Counted from the stretch's first letter, positions 21,926 to 34,640 are shown. The stretch is 64,000 nt of DNA from Dicaeum eximium (GCA_013396995.1 VWZP01010489.1:162857-226856), one strand, 5' to 3'. Made by a program: numbers and translations. Notes: generated by a model not told the origin, from the sequence alone.

Positions 21926-23600
21926 CATGGGTCCAAATTCCCACATGTCCCACGTGCAGAAGGTCCAACCCCTCCAGCTGCCAGGCTTGCAAATGAGGAG
22001 GTGTTAATGAGCGTGAAGGCTCCTGGCAGCAGCTCCTCAATTCTCCTGAGGTTTGGGAAGTGCTGGGTGTCCAGACACTGCTTCCATTGGAGCAGGGTGG
22101 GGCGATGGTGGCCATCCCAGAAGGAGACATTTGCAATGGATTTGTCCCATTCCTACAGCCACACTTGAGCTCCTCAGAGGGGACCTCCCTCCTCCTGAAC
22201 TTTAAATGTCCATAAAACCCCCCAGTTTCTCTTTCTTCCACTTTGCACTTTAGGAACAGTTGGAAAACTGAAGGAAAAATTGTTAAACTGCAGCAATTGA
22301 GTCGAGCATCCAACTGCAAGCCCAGGGCCAAACCTCTGACAGGGAAAACAACTCCAAGCCCTCCTGCACCCAAATAAGTCCAATAAAAGCTCCAAAGTTA
22401 ATCTTTAACTTGAGCTCGCAGGATTGGGGTCATTAAAGTTATTAAAATCCAGTTGTTGGAGGGCTGGGGGACTCCATAAAGGAATCTGTGGCTCTGGGAG
22501 GAATTTTGCCCAGGAGTATTTCCTGGTTAATGCAGCTGTTGACTGGCAAATTGCTTTGCTGTCTGGGTGAGTGCTGGGATGCTTCCATATGGAATTGCTG
22601 CTGCTGCTGCTGGAGGTGAAGGCAAAGAGTGGGAAAAACTCCCAATAATTCAACCCCGGTGTGGGATTCAGGCTCCTGGTGCACTGTCCCAGCTATAAAT
22701 ATTAAACCTGGATTTGGGATGGGATTTCAGCGTGGCCTGCTGGCTCCTCTTCCCGACCTCATCCATCTCCAAGCCAGAGGGGTGGGCTGCAGGATGTTGC
22801 TCTCCTCTCCTCTCCTTATCCATTTTTCCTCTCCTTATCCATGTTTCCTCTCCTTCCATTAATCACTCTAATGGCAAACTGGGGGAAAAGGAGTTTAAAA
22901 ATCCCTATTTATCTGCAGGAACACGTCAGAACCAGAGCCAGCTCTGCCCCACAATGCCTGGGGGATGGAAAAGCTTTGGATTTTGGGATCTGGGGGATGA
23001 AAGATCGCACACTACTCCGTGTCTGCAGGGAGGTGACTTTCCAGGGTCACAGAGTGCTGGATTTGTTCCTTTGAGGGCTCTAAACCCTCTTTGCAAGGGG
23101 CACGTTTGAGTTATGAGTTGCAACTCCACCGAGTCCCCGCGTCTGGGCAGAAACGATCCCCCAGCTCATTGTAAATGCAGGCAGGCCTGCAGTAAATGGG
23201 ATTCAATTAGCAGGAAAAAGCTTGGAAAACCAGAGTTTCTTTGCACTTAGGAAGGCTGGAAGAGGGGGAAGAGGGCAAGCCTGGGGTTGCTGAGCCAGAC
23301 GTGGTGCCTGATTCGTGCTTCAGTGGGGAAGCTGCTCTGGTTTGTATTAAATTTTAGATTGTGTAAGGTTGGAACTGAGTCTGACTGATTTAAGTTGTAC
23401 CAGGCTGAATTTCAAGTCCCAGCTCTGATCACTTTAAACATTTCTTGACAGGCTGCAGAGCATTCTCCTGTTAGACAGGAGATATCACCTGGTAATCTTT
23501 CCCTTCATGAGAAAATTCACCTATTAAAGCAAAATTTTTCACTATGAAAATGTATTTGATGGGTTTTTTTCTGAGTGGACAAGTTTTTTCAATCTGCCTA
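21926..23600. other. intergenic DNA, no gene seen
   Basis: Unique sequence with a short CTCTCCTTATCCATTTTTC duplication at 22800-22858 and a CTG run at 22596-22613. Confidence 0.6.
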
Positions 23601-23603
23601 CAA

Positions 23604-23760
23604 CTGCTGTGGCTGCCTCATGAAAGTGTCCAAGGCTGTGTTGGACAGGGCTTGGACAACCTGGGATAGTGGAAGATGTCCCTGCCCATGGCAGGGGTGG
23701 AACTGGATGGGCTTTGAATTTTCTTCCACCCTCAACTATTCCACAATTCTATGATTTGGA
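23604..23760 (+). mobile_element. CR1 LINE 3' end
   Basis: GCTGTGGCTGCCTCATGAAA, GATGTCCCTGCCCATGGCAG and CCACAATTCTATGATTTG mark the CR1 tail, including the terminal TTCTATGATT motif. Confidence 0.9.
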
Positions 23761-26700
23761 GTTTTCACTGAAAACACAAACACTTCCAGCCAATACTTTT
23801 TATAAACCCCAAAGTCATTTCATTTATTGGAAGGCCTTTTCAGAGAGGAGGCGGGGGGGAAACATTGGAAGAGCTTTGCTGGCTAAACCTGAGAAAAAGT
23901 CTGTGTTACTTAATTCCCTTGCAGAAACGTGTTTAGTTCCACAAATGCAAACGTGCCGGCGCTGCAGGTGTGCGAGGGGGTGATAAGTGCTGTTCACACA
24001 CTTAGTAAAGCAATGTGGAAATAAATGACTACATTCCCGATTATTTGAAACTCCTGACGGATTCCTTATGGAAAGGAAACAGCCAGTCCAAATAGACTCA
24101 GCCCTGAACTTGTGTGGAACGGATGAAACTCTGCGAAGCGCCCGAAAGCGCGACGGGAAAACGCAAAATCCCACGTGCTTGGAGGGAAAAGTTCCAACTT
24201 TGCGGCCAGGAATTCTAACAATTATTGCACAGTGCTGGTCTCCTTCCTTTTCCCATCCTGTCCAGGCTGCTGTGATGGATGCACCTCACTCCCAGGCAGA
24301 GAGCATCTCCAGCAGGAATGAAATCCCCCCGTTTTTGGCGGAGCGCAATCATTAGGCTGATTTTCCTCCATAATGAGGTGTTGTGGAGTACAGCTCCATT
24401 GAAAAGCCTTTAAATAATGTTAGCATTGAATATAATAACCTTCCAGGGAAATCAAATCCCTCGCCGCCTCTGGTTCTGCCTCTGAAAGGGAATCAATTTT
24501 CTTTGCCTGATAGCTTTCCCCAGCACTTAACACAGATGGGGGAAGGCACTCATTGTGAGGGTTGCCCAGGAATTGCCTTCTGAAGGTCACATCTTGGGGA
24601 GAAAAATGAAGGGAAAGAAAAGAAAACAAGGTTTGGTGACCCCTATCCTGATGGGAAGGACCTGCTGCAGCTGCTTGGGTGGGGAGACGGGCTGGAGTGC
24701 TCATGGTGGGGTTTGTTTGTAGGTTTTAATTATAGATACAATGAGTCTGTGTGCCTGTCTTCCTTAAAATTCCAATCAGGAAGGCAATGCTAGCCTGGGT
24801 TTGGGCTCGGTGGCTGTTTGGGTGTCCGTGGTTGAGCTGCAGCCTTCTCGGCGTGCACAGTCCGAGCCAGCTGGAGCATCCAACACGTCGCTTCCCTCGC
24901 TTTGGAGACAAAGCACCGCAAGGAATAAATCCAAAAATCCCCCATTCCTGTCTGGCTGCTCCGCGGCTTCGCAGGGAAATTCCCAGCAAAGTGCAAAATC
25001 AGGGAGCCCTTTAGTAATAACACACTTAATTCCCCTCCTTGTGGAGCATCCATGTGGCAGTTCCTTGGATTTGCTCCCCTCTGCAGCTGTGCAAACCAGG
25101 AATGAATGTTTTGGGGTGAAACCAGGAGTGCTCAGGCCACTCTCAATTCCTGTAGCACAACCCCCGGGAGGTCGGGATGGATGAGCTTCCAGGGATAACA
25201 GGAGGCAGGATTTGGCCCAGGATGGATCCTGTGCAAAATGCAAAGGGCAGGGATTGTGCAGGACAGGGAATGAAAAGTCAGAGTGGGGGTTCAGGTACCG
25301 AGGGGGAACATTGCCCAGGAAAATCCCACTCGGAAATCGTTTTCCCCATAAAACCCCAACTGCAGAGCGTCACCATAATGCGCCCTAATGACAGGGAGGG
25401 GGAGGTGGATTTTAGAAAGTGGTTTTAAAAAAGCTCTGGAATCCATCTGGATTCTCTTAGGAACAAGCAAAACCTCATCAGGGACCACTTCAAAGCCCAT
25501 TTCCTCCTGCCTAAATTATCTCGTGTGCGCCTGCTGCTGCATGGACATTGTTCCATTAGGGATGATTTTTGACTCTGCCTAATCTGAACAAACTGCACAA
25601 TATTCCAGGAGTGTTTTCCAATTTGTTGGGAGCCCTGATTCCTGCAGACAGTCTGGCTTGGCTTTGGAGGTGGATATAGGGGGGGATTCACAGCCCCCCT
25701 GCTTGATGTCCTGCCCAGAGGCTTTGGAAAATGGAATTCATTGGGGTTTTTTATAGGAAGTATGGCATTTTTATAATTCTAGATTTTCTATGTCTTCTAT
25801 ATCTTTGTATCTTTATCTGTATTTCTATATCTATAGAAATAGTGCATATGAATGTATTTTATCTATAAGCCATAAAAATTCATAAGGAGGGGTTTGTACC
25901 CCCCAAAACTTTGCTAGGCCAGAAAATTCATAATGGTGGAGCAGGATTTTAAACTCCCAAAACTTTGTTAGGCCAGAAAAATTCAGGTTGTGTGGATGCT
26001 TAAAGAAATTAGGTTTTCAGGGAGCTGAAATTTGCTCCTACTGGAAGTAAAGCTGTGTGGATAATGAATTTTTAAGGCAATTAATGGGGCCAAACGGAAA
26101 GTAGATCCAAATGAAATAGTTTTTGTTTTTTTCTTTAGTGTCAACCTAAATAATTTCCTTACATCCCAGAGGAGCTCTGGAGGGGAGTTTTTGGGGTTGG
26201 TTAATCCTATTGATGTTTAACTTTTTTTTTTTTTTCAAGTGGATCAATTTTGCCATCTTGGAATGAGGCATCGGGAGGAAACATTCTGAATCTGCTAAAT
26301 TCGGAATTCACATCTCATCCCTCCCAAAACACTGCTCTGCTAATTTTAAATTAATCCCTAAATTTATGCTCCACAGAAGGGAAACGAGTGGCAAGAACAG
26401 ACTTGAATTTTTGGCAGAGAATTTAGAGATGCAGCCCTGGGGAGGAGCTGGAAGACGCCGATGGATCCTAGGGAAGCACCAGAGGTGACACCTGGGACAT
26501 CCTGGAGAGTTTTTGCACATTCCCTGCCCCTTTCCCACACAGATTCAACCTCTCTCCTTGTCCAAACCCCACTCAGGAAAACAAAGAAAATAAAACCACA
26601 GCAGCACAAAGCCTGTCTTGAAATCCACACAGTTATGGGGCTATGCCTTGAAATAATCCGAAATAATCCACTGAAAAATTCCTGTTTTTTCAATAAGGTG

Positions 26701-27648
26701 TTTCAGGTATTCTTTCAGACCTGGATAGTTGCTAATTCTGTGCAGACAGGAAAAAAAAAAAAAAAAACCAAAACAAAGCAGGGATGAGATTTTCCACAGC
26801 TCTCTTTGCTCAGTGAAGGGAATCAAAGATGAAACATTTATGACGTGCCACAAATCAATATCAGCCTGGCGAGGCTTTGACGCGTTTGTACCTTTTATGA
26901 AGGAGTAAAGAGGATGGAAAATACATGGAAAAACAATCCTGCAGAGCACAGACACCTCTGTGTGTGATCTGATGGGCAGTGAGGGATGCACCCCCAGCTG
27001 GGAACACGCCAAACATGACCTGAAAACAAAGAATTCAGAGCTCAGACGAACCAGCTCCCAGTGGGCTCCCTTTTATTAAAACAAATGATATTCGCGTTTT
27101 ATGAAGTTCATTTATCCTACAGCTGAAGAGCGAGGTGATTTTTATTCTCTGGCTTGGGAATACAGGGTTTTATTTAAGTTTCTGAATGGCCAAACCGTGC
27201 TGAGGGCACGTAGCAGAGCCTCCCGTGTCTGGGTTTTTCCGTGGGCACAGCTGGGTGCGGAGTGTGGTGCCAGGAAAAGGCCAAGGGACAACGGCAATTA
27301 ATAAAATGTGAGGTTTTTAGAACATGTCACTTAAAACACAACTCTTCTCCACTGGTTTGCTGTAAAAAAGGGTTTCCCAGTGTGGTTTTCCACAGCTTGA
27401 AATCAGCCAGGGTTTGGACAAAGGTTGGGAGGGGCTTTTTGGCAAATTGTCGGTGAGGTTTGACAAGGCTTTGCCAAAAAATGAAGGAAAATCAGAGGGT
27501 TTGGCTCAGATTTGGACTTGCGCAGAGGGCAAGGACACACAAAGACAAGGACATTTTGGAACGAGCCAAACCCTTGCTCTTTTGGCCCTGTGCAAATCCC
27601 AAATGGGAGCTGCTGACCATGAGCCACCTTTTGGGAATGATGGAGAGG
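23761..27648. other. intergenic DNA, no gene seen
   Basis: Mostly unique. Contains a two-copy ~60-bp repeat (25890-25988, CCAAAACTTTGYTAGGCCAG), AT-rich DNA (25740-25870) and T/A runs (26222-26236, 26751-26767). Confidence 0.6.
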
Positions 27649-27948
27649 AGGGAGCCAATCCTGCTGTGCTCGATGGAGAAAGGCAGGGAAGAAGAGCTGT
27701 GGGCAGGGTCTCAAATGCTCCTCATTGTCCCATAAACTCTGTTAATAATTGAATTCATCTAGGAAGGAAAATTATTTCATTAATTTAGGAAGGATTTCTT
27801 CCCTGTGAGGGTGGGCAGGCCCTGGCACAGGGTGCCCAGAGGAGCTGTGGCTGCCCCTGGATCCCTGGAATGTCCAATACCAGGCTGGAATAACCTGGGA
27901 TAGTGGGAGGTGCCCCTGCCCATGACAGGGCTGGACTGGGCTGAGCTT
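27649..27948. repeat. 300-bp block, first copy of an apparent false duplication
   Basis: Reads identically to 27950-28249, with one N between them. The block includes unique DNA and the 5' part of a CR1 copy. Confidence 0.9.
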
Positions 27949-27949
27949 N

Positions 27950-28249
27950 AGGGAGCCAATCCTGCTGTGCTCGATGGAGAAAGGCAGGGAAGAAGAGCTG
28001 TGGGCAGGGTCTCAAATGCTCCTCATTGTCCCATAAACTCTGTTAATAATTGAATTCATCTAGGAAGGAAAATTATTTCATTAATTTAGGAAGGATTTCT
28101 TCCCTGTGAGGGTGGGCAGGCCCTGGCACAGGGTGCCCAGAGGAGCTGTGGCTGCCCCTGGATCCCTGGAATGTCCAATACCAGGCTGGAATAACCTGGG
28201 ATAGTGGGAGGTGCCCCTGCCCATGACAGGGCTGGACTGGGCTGAGCTT
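27950..28249. repeat. 300-bp block, second copy
   Basis: Same sequence as 27649-27948, with no difference seen by eye. It continues into the rest of the CR1 3' end, which the first copy lacks. Confidence 0.9.
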
Positions 28250-28295
28250 TAAGGTCCTTCTCAACCCAAACCATCTAAAATTCTGGGATCCTATA
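28106..28295 (+). mobile_element. CR1 LINE 3' end (also partly present at 27805-27948)
   Basis: GTGGGCAGGCCCTGGCACAG, GGTGCCCCTGCCCATGACAG, then TTTAAGGTCCTTCTCAACCC and AAACCATCTAAAATTCTGGG. Confidence 0.92.
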
Positions 28296-29100
28296 ATATA
28301 ATGGAAAAGCTTGGAAACCATTGCAAAGTTTGCCCCGTGCCTGCTTTTCCCTTGGGGTTTTAATTCAAGGGATTCTGGGTCTTACAGAGCTGGTTTGGTG
28401 TTTTTAAAGGACAGAGAATCCAGGTGGTTGTGGTGTGTGCTGGGAATTTCCAGCATCCCTCACCTCACTGTGACAGGACTGATGCCCTCATTTAAATAAA
28501 GCCACGATGGAAAACGTGATTCTTAGGGAAACCAGGATCTGCGTGGATGGCATTGAGCCCCTCTGATTTACACACATTACTTACAGAAAAATGGAGCCTG
28601 AAGAGCCCAGGAGAAAATGAAGGTGTGATTTCCTCAGCTGCCACTCCTGGGCTCGTCCTCTGTAATTTCAAAAGGCACAAAACCACTTCAAATTCTCCCA
28701 CAATCGCCCGTCTTTGTCTGCTGTCGGAGCCGCCTGCGGCTTGTTACGCTCCATCCTCCTGGCTTCCCTGCAATCTTCGGGCTGTTTAGCCCTGGAATAA
28801 TGTAATCCAATTTTCTTTGTTGCCATAAAAGCCTTAATTACGGCTTCACGGGATATTGTAATCAGAGCACGTCGGGTTTTCTCGTGTGTCAAAGCTCCAG
28901 ATCCATCCGTGCCCTCGTGTTGTCGGGAGCGCTTGGATGGGCCGGAGGTCGCGCCTTGGTGGAGCCCCAGTCACTGAGAATTCCAGAGTTTCTGTGCTGG
29001 CAGGCACTGACCCCCAGAGAACACTGCATGGGACCTGAGGCCCTGGAGAAGGCTCCAAAATGGAATGGCAGCACTGGAATTGTGGGTGTGGAGTGTGAAC
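28296..29100. other. intergenic DNA, candidate regulatory segment inside
   Basis: Unique. The part at 28690-28900 is rich in AT-type transcription factor motifs (see findings). No exon was recognised. Confidence 0.5.
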
Positions 29101-29104
29101 AGAA

Positions 29105-29503
29105 GTGTGTGACAGCACAGGGTGGGAAGCTCAGAGTTTAAGGGTTTAGAATGCAGTAATGGATATAAAGCAAATGGAGGTTTTAGGGCCGAGGCTGCTC
29201 CTCCTTCTTCACCTTCCTCTCCGTGGGTTTGGGTGCTGTTGTGTGGTTGGATAGAAAAGTCCCCATTGGGGGCAGGGTGGTTGTTATTGGGTTAAAAGTA
29301 AAAATAATTTAGGTGTCACTTCTTAATTGGACAGTTTATCCTTAAAAGGCCTTGCAGAGAGAGAGACAGGGCTCCATTTTTAGTTTGTTAGAGTGAAGTG
29401 CTGCAGAGCTCAGGGTGTGTGAGACTGGGATATCGATGAGAACTGATAAACACCTGAGTCTGAATAGAAATACCAGCTCACACATTTAATCCTGACCCTG
29501 GCA
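29105..29503 (+). mobile_element. probable ERVL-type solo LTR
   Basis: The sequence carries ATTGGGTTAAAAGTAAAAAT, TTATCCTTAAAAGGCCTTGC followed by GAGAGAGAGACAGGGCTCC, and GAACTGATAAACACCTGAGT near the end. I recognise this order from songbird ERVL LTRs, from memory. The TTAAAAGG block would be the TATA region and GATAAA a weak poly(A) signal. Ends are approximate and no target duplication could be fixed. Confidence 0.6.
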
Positions 29504-30045
29504 GAAAAAAAGAAGCAAAGACTCCGCAAGGTCTGGGGTGAATTTACCCAGCACCAGTTTTCCTCCAGCACCACAAGCTATCAGCTGGCTTGGAATTTTT
29601 TCCATTTCTCTCCAGGTGATTGCCGCAGGAATGCGATGATCTCTGGTTTGTGCCAGTGCTGATAACATCATTCCCAAGTGGATTTTTCCCCTTGGCATTT
29701 GCAGGAGGAGTTTTTATTTTGCCCAACCTTTTGTGGTCGGTGACCTCAGAGTGAGCAGGGGTCACCTGGGGTGTGGCAGAAGTCACCCTGGTCACTCACA
29801 ACTTTGCTTAATTAACACTGGGCCTGTGTCTGAAGGAAAAAAAAGTGAAAATAACATTTTTGGATGTTGTCTTGCATTTTCCAGAGAAATTTTTATCAGA
29901 AATACATTTTTATTGCAGACCTGCTCTTTGCTGTGTCCTTGTGTGATTCCAGGTCACCTCCCCAGGATGGAGCCAGGATTTGGAGGTACCTGCAGCCTCT
30001 GGCATTTTTGGGATCAGGAGAATTTTCAGCGCCAGCATGGGCACA
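29504..30045. other. intergenic DNA, nothing recognised
   Basis: Unique sequence between an LTR and a CR1 fragment. Confidence 0.5.
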
Positions 30046-30185
30046 GAGAATCATGGAATCAGAGAATCATGGAATGGTTTGGGTTGGAAGGACCTTAAAG
30101 CCCATCCCATTCCGCCCCCTTCCATGGGCAGGGACACCTTCCACTATCCCAGGTTGTTCCAGCCTGGCCTGGAAATGGATCCCGT
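30046..30185 (-). mobile_element. CR1 LINE 3' end
   Basis: The plus strand reads GAATCATGGAATCAGAGAAT, CATGGAATGGTTTGGGTTGG, AAGGACCTTAAAGCCCATCC. This is the reverse complement of a CR1 3' tail with two copies of its terminal octamer-like motif. Confidence 0.93.
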
Positions 30186-32600
30186 GCCGAATGTTTTCCT
30201 TCTGGCTGTGGATTTGTTGAAATTCCCCGCATTTTGTGTCCAGCCTGGCTGAAGACAGGAAGCAGGAATGCACTGGGAATGCCATCCTGGGATGTGCTCC
30301 TGCTCCACCTGAACATTGCCAGGCTCTGCTGGGGTTGGGCTGGGAGCTCTGGGCTGGTTTCTCTGCTGGAAAAGCAAATTCAATCTCTTCTGTTATTGGA
30401 TCATTCCCAAAGTTTCTTTCCAACGTGGCTTCCACAGACAAAGAACCTGAGCCTGTTCCACCCATCCGAGCCCCAGTTTGCCCAGGCTGGCCGAGGGTGG
30501 GATTTATCCCCCTGTTAAATGTTCCTGTGGGACTTCCCAAAAGGGTTTCCAGTGCTGCCCTTTTAAAATAAAAGCCGAGCATAGGTTATAGCTCTTTCCC
30601 AGGTTTAATCCCTAAAAATATTGGGAATTATTTTATTTTCCCAGAAATACCATTTGCCTGGTGTGTAGATGACCCGGGGGAGCCCTTTTAGGAATGTCCT
30701 TCACAAAGGAAATCCAGCTGGGTGTGAAACGAGCCCTTTTGTCCCTCAGACATGCGGGATGGGGGTCGGGATCGATGCATCCCTGCCTCTGGAACAGCCT
30801 GGCAACAATGGGAAAAGAGGTTCAAAAGATTCCTGCTGGAAGCAGCCAATGGCAGATGATAATCACCATTTTAGCAGGAGATTAAATTGCTCCTGTTTTA
30901 GTGCTTCAGCTGCAGCCCTGAGCCGGGAATGGTGCCCTTGGATGTCGTTCCTCTTATCCTAAAACCTCGCAATAAAATCCCAGCTCCATGCAAATCCAGC
31001 CAGCCTTTGGAATATTTGTGAGCAAGGCTCTTCCGTGACTCCAAGTGGTGTTATCCATCCTGGGAATAACCTGGGCAAAAACCAGCCCCTCGTGGTTGGT
31101 GTCTGCTCACTGCCCTCGGATCTTTTTGTCATTTCAAATTAATTAATCCACGTTTCTCCAGCTCCTAATTCCTTGCTCTGGAGCTGTTCATTTTCCCGCA
31201 GCTTCTGCTGCTTGCCAGCATTTATGGCCCAATGCAGGAAAGGCAAAGCTCTGTCTCCAACAGGGAAAACACCCAGCCTTGTTTGCATATATGCAAATCG
31301 AGTGGCTTTGCAGAAATTTCAGGAATGGGAACAGCTTGTGGGGCTGGAAAACTCAGTGTCAGTGGGGAAAAACCAGGCTGGGATCTACTTTGCTCCACGT
31401 CTTCTCTCCATTTGGAAGCCAATCCATGGAAAAGCTGCCATAACTGTTTCCCATAAAAAAAAAAAAGGTTGAATTGTGGTGTTTGTGCTGTTTGTTTTTC
31501 CCAGAATGTGGCATTTATTTTCCCATTTTATTGCCTTGCAGATGGAGAAAGTCTCTTTGCACAGAGCATTCACTCAGCTTTGAACCACCGTCTTTGTGCC
31601 TTCCCAAGTGGAACTGCATGAAATTCCACAATCAAATATTCCCAGAAAATGCAAAATCAGCTCCATCACTGTTATTTCTCTACTGACATAAGTGTTTTCT
31701 GGAGGCTGAAAAGCAGCCTGCAAAGTTCACTGCAGCATTACCAAATTCCACGATTCTGATATTTGGGTTTGATCCTGAAATGCCGTCGAGGAGTCGTGCT
31801 GGAACTGCTTCATTTTCTCAGGAAAAAATTTAAAAATTTCATTTAACAAAGAAAACAGAGGAGTGGATGAATTTGAAATGGTTTTTCCCTTCCTATTTTT
31901 TCAGACCAGCAGGAAGATGAGAGCCCAGCCCTTCCCAGAGCTCCATCCCAGCAGTGTCAGGGAACATAAATCCCACTCACAGCCTCATATGGATGTTGCC
32001 CCCTCCCTGCTTTATGGTGGATATAATTTAAACCCTCCCAGATGGAATATTCCCAGTTAATTCTCATTCCTCCCTTTCTCTCTCATTCCTACTTGTTGGA
32101 AATGCATCCCTGCTCCTGCTCCAGCTCCCAGGCCAGGGCTCACTGCAGCTGTGCCATCCCTGTACCTCAGGGTGTCTTAAAACCATGAAGCGTTTTCCAA
32201 TTGAATTTTGATTTGGAAGCTGCCAGCTGAGAGCTTTGCATTGAAGAACTCAGCATTTGGGAAGAATTCCCATCAAAGTATCCCGAATTTCCTGGGCTTT
32301 GTTTCTCCCACAGCCTCCCGGGCTTGTTTCCTGGGATCCTTTTGGCTTTGGTGTCACGACCCTGCCCTTTCCTTCCTCCTTCCGCGTGCTCTGCTCGTCA
32401 TTAAAGCTCCAGATTATGAACAAAGTCATTCCTGCTCCGTGTGGTTTTCCCTCGGCTCCTCTCCTCGGGGATATGGATCTATCCCAGGACTGCACATCTC
32501 TTAAATAACACTTAGGATAATGCTTGAAGAGAGCCATAAATGGAATTGCTGCCATTAGCAATTAGAACTCCGGGATGTGCCGCGAGTTCCCGCTCCGAAG
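30186..32600. other. intergenic DNA, no gene seen
   Basis: Unique sequence. A short A run at 31456-31467 is the only low-complexity feature. Confidence 0.6.
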
Positions 32601-32604
32601 GGGA

Positions 32605-33008
32605 GCTCACAGCCACAGATTCCCAATATCCCACTCCTGGGTTGGTTTTTACATTTATTTCATGGAATTCCAGGGTTGGAAGGGGCATTCCTGCCCCGAT
32701 GGGGTGCTCACAGCCACGCCTTTCTAATGTTCCCCCCCTGGGTTGGCTTTTACATTTATTTCATGGAATTCCAGGGTTGGAAGGGGCATTCCTGCTCCGA
32801 TGGGGTGCTCACAGCTGCATCTTCCCAATATTCCAATCCTGGGTTGGCTTTTACATTTATATAATGGAATTCCAGGGTTGGAAGGGATGTTCCTGCTCCC
32901 ATGGGGAGCTCACAGCGACAGTTTCCCAATATTCCTTTCCTGGATTGGTTTTTGCTTTATTTCATGGAATTCCAGGGTCGGAAGGGACCTTAAGATGATC
33001 TAATTCCA
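32605..33008. repeat. 101-bp minisatellite containing a CR1 tail, four copies
   Basis: Units start at 32605, 32706, 32807 and 32908 (spacing exactly 101). Each contains TTCATGGAATTCCAGGGTTG GAAGGG, the antisense end of CR1. The last unit runs on into the rest of a CR1 copy. Confidence 0.92.
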
Positions 33009-33085
33009 AGGGATTCCTTGGCAGGATCACCTTCCACTATCCCACGCCCCATCCAGCCTGGCCTTGGACAATTCCAGGGATGCGG
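32960..33085 (-). mobile_element. CR1 LINE 3' end, source of the 101-bp array
   Basis: GGGTCGGAAGGGACCTTAAG, CACCTTCCACTATCCCACGC, CCATCCAGCCTGGCCTTGGA in the reverse-complement CR1 order. Confidence 0.9.
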
Positions 33086-34110
33086 ATGGGATGTGCAAGG
33101 TGGATTTTTCCCCCTCCAAATGGTGGATTGGGCACGGAAGGAGGCAGCTTCTGAAAGATTAATGGAGCTATTGATCCCAGCAGTGCTGTAACAACTCGGC
33201 ATTGCTCAGACATCTGAAGGCTGCCAGCATTCCCAGAGATAAAAGCTGGAGCAGGAATGTTCGTCTGTCTCCGTCACATCATTCCTCGTGGTTTTTTTTT
33301 TTTTTTTTTAATCCCTTTTTATTTTCCCTCCTCTTCTACCTATGTAAAATAAAGGAAGAGGAGAATAATGAGGGTCAGGTGGCAGGGTTGTTATTTAGGC
33401 TGAACCCCCTTGTAGGCTTCCAAATAATTTCCAGAGTTATTGGGTAATCAAAGGCAGGAATAAAAATGGGAAGATCAAATAAATAACGTGGAGCTAATGA
33501 AGCTCCATCCATGTGCCAGCAAATGTCAGGGAAAAAAGGGTTGGACATGCAAATTCCTCTTCATCCTGCTCCCCAGGGAAAAGTTCAGACAGACTGAAGG
33601 TCACCTTAGACATTGTGATTTAGGCATAAAGTGATGCTGGAAGAAAGAATCCCAATGGGAATCTTTCCCTTGTTTGCAGGATTTGTTCTCCAAGGAAGCC
33701 TCAAATCTGAAATGAGCCAGGGCAGAAATGGGGTAGAAATTCCCAGTTCTGGGCTGGAAACTGGAGGGTGCCACCATCTACTGGGGGTGAACTGGTGGGA
33801 CTGGCATCACCCCAAATATATCAATAAATATTGTATTTTATCAATAAATACGACATTATATCAATAAATATGGTATTGTGTCGATAAATTTAATATTGGA
33901 CAATAATAAATCATAATATCATAATAAATATTATATTAGATCAATAAATATGAGGGACGGGAGAAATCCTCCTTTTTTTCTGGATATCCCAAACCAGGAT
34001 CTGTGATACCCTCACATACAGCCCAAATTAATTGTATTATTTCATGGGGCACTCTCAAAAACACAAGGAGCAATTCAGGCCTGGCAGAGGGATGAATTAG
34101 ATGGTCTCAT
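33086..34110. other. intergenic DNA with AT-rich tandem repeat
   Basis: Unique DNA, a T run (33293-33309) and, at 33815-33955, about six ~23-bp AT-rich units of ATCAATAAATATGGTATT type. Confidence 0.7.
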
Positions 34111-34111
34111 T

Positions 34112-34640
34112 CCCTAAAATATGAGGGTTTGGAATCCTGAATCATCTCCATGTCCCAAGGTAGGAATTTCCTACCTCACCCTGTCACACTCTGAGTTTTT
34201 CTGAGGCCCACTGTGGTGTTTGGTGTCCTGTTGGACACCAATCATGTTGTCCAACACGTTTCCAGCAAAAAATTTAGGATTATTTGTGTAGACACTTTAT
34301 TAAATGTGATATTCGTTTGTTTTAGTCTCATCTTACACATTTTCCATCAATGTTTCTCTGAGTGATTTAAGCTTTTATAAACAAGAGGATTAAAAGTTTT
34401 ATACATTTGTTGCTCCAGGTGCTCTCAAATATGTTTTGATGTAATAATAATAATTGAAAATAGAAGAATACAGGTGCATTTCCAGAGTTCCAGGTGGAAA
34501 TTGGACAGGAAAATGTTCCTGTTGGACACCAAACACCAGAGGGGGCCTCAGAAAAACTCAGAGTGTGACAGGGTGAGGTAGGAAATTCCTACCTCAGGAC
34601 ATGGAGATGATTCGGGATTCCAAACCCTCATATTTTGGGG
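34112..34640. repeat. foldback pair: ~116-bp inverted repeats around a ~297-bp spacer
   Basis: Left arm 34112-34225 and right arm 34523-34640 are reverse complements with about half a dozen differences. Each contains the palindromic core GTAGGAATTTCCTAC (or its complement) and the block CTCACCCTGTCACACTCTGA. The spacer is AT-rich and has no recognisable gene. It could be a MITE-like element or an inverted duplication. Confidence 0.85.
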
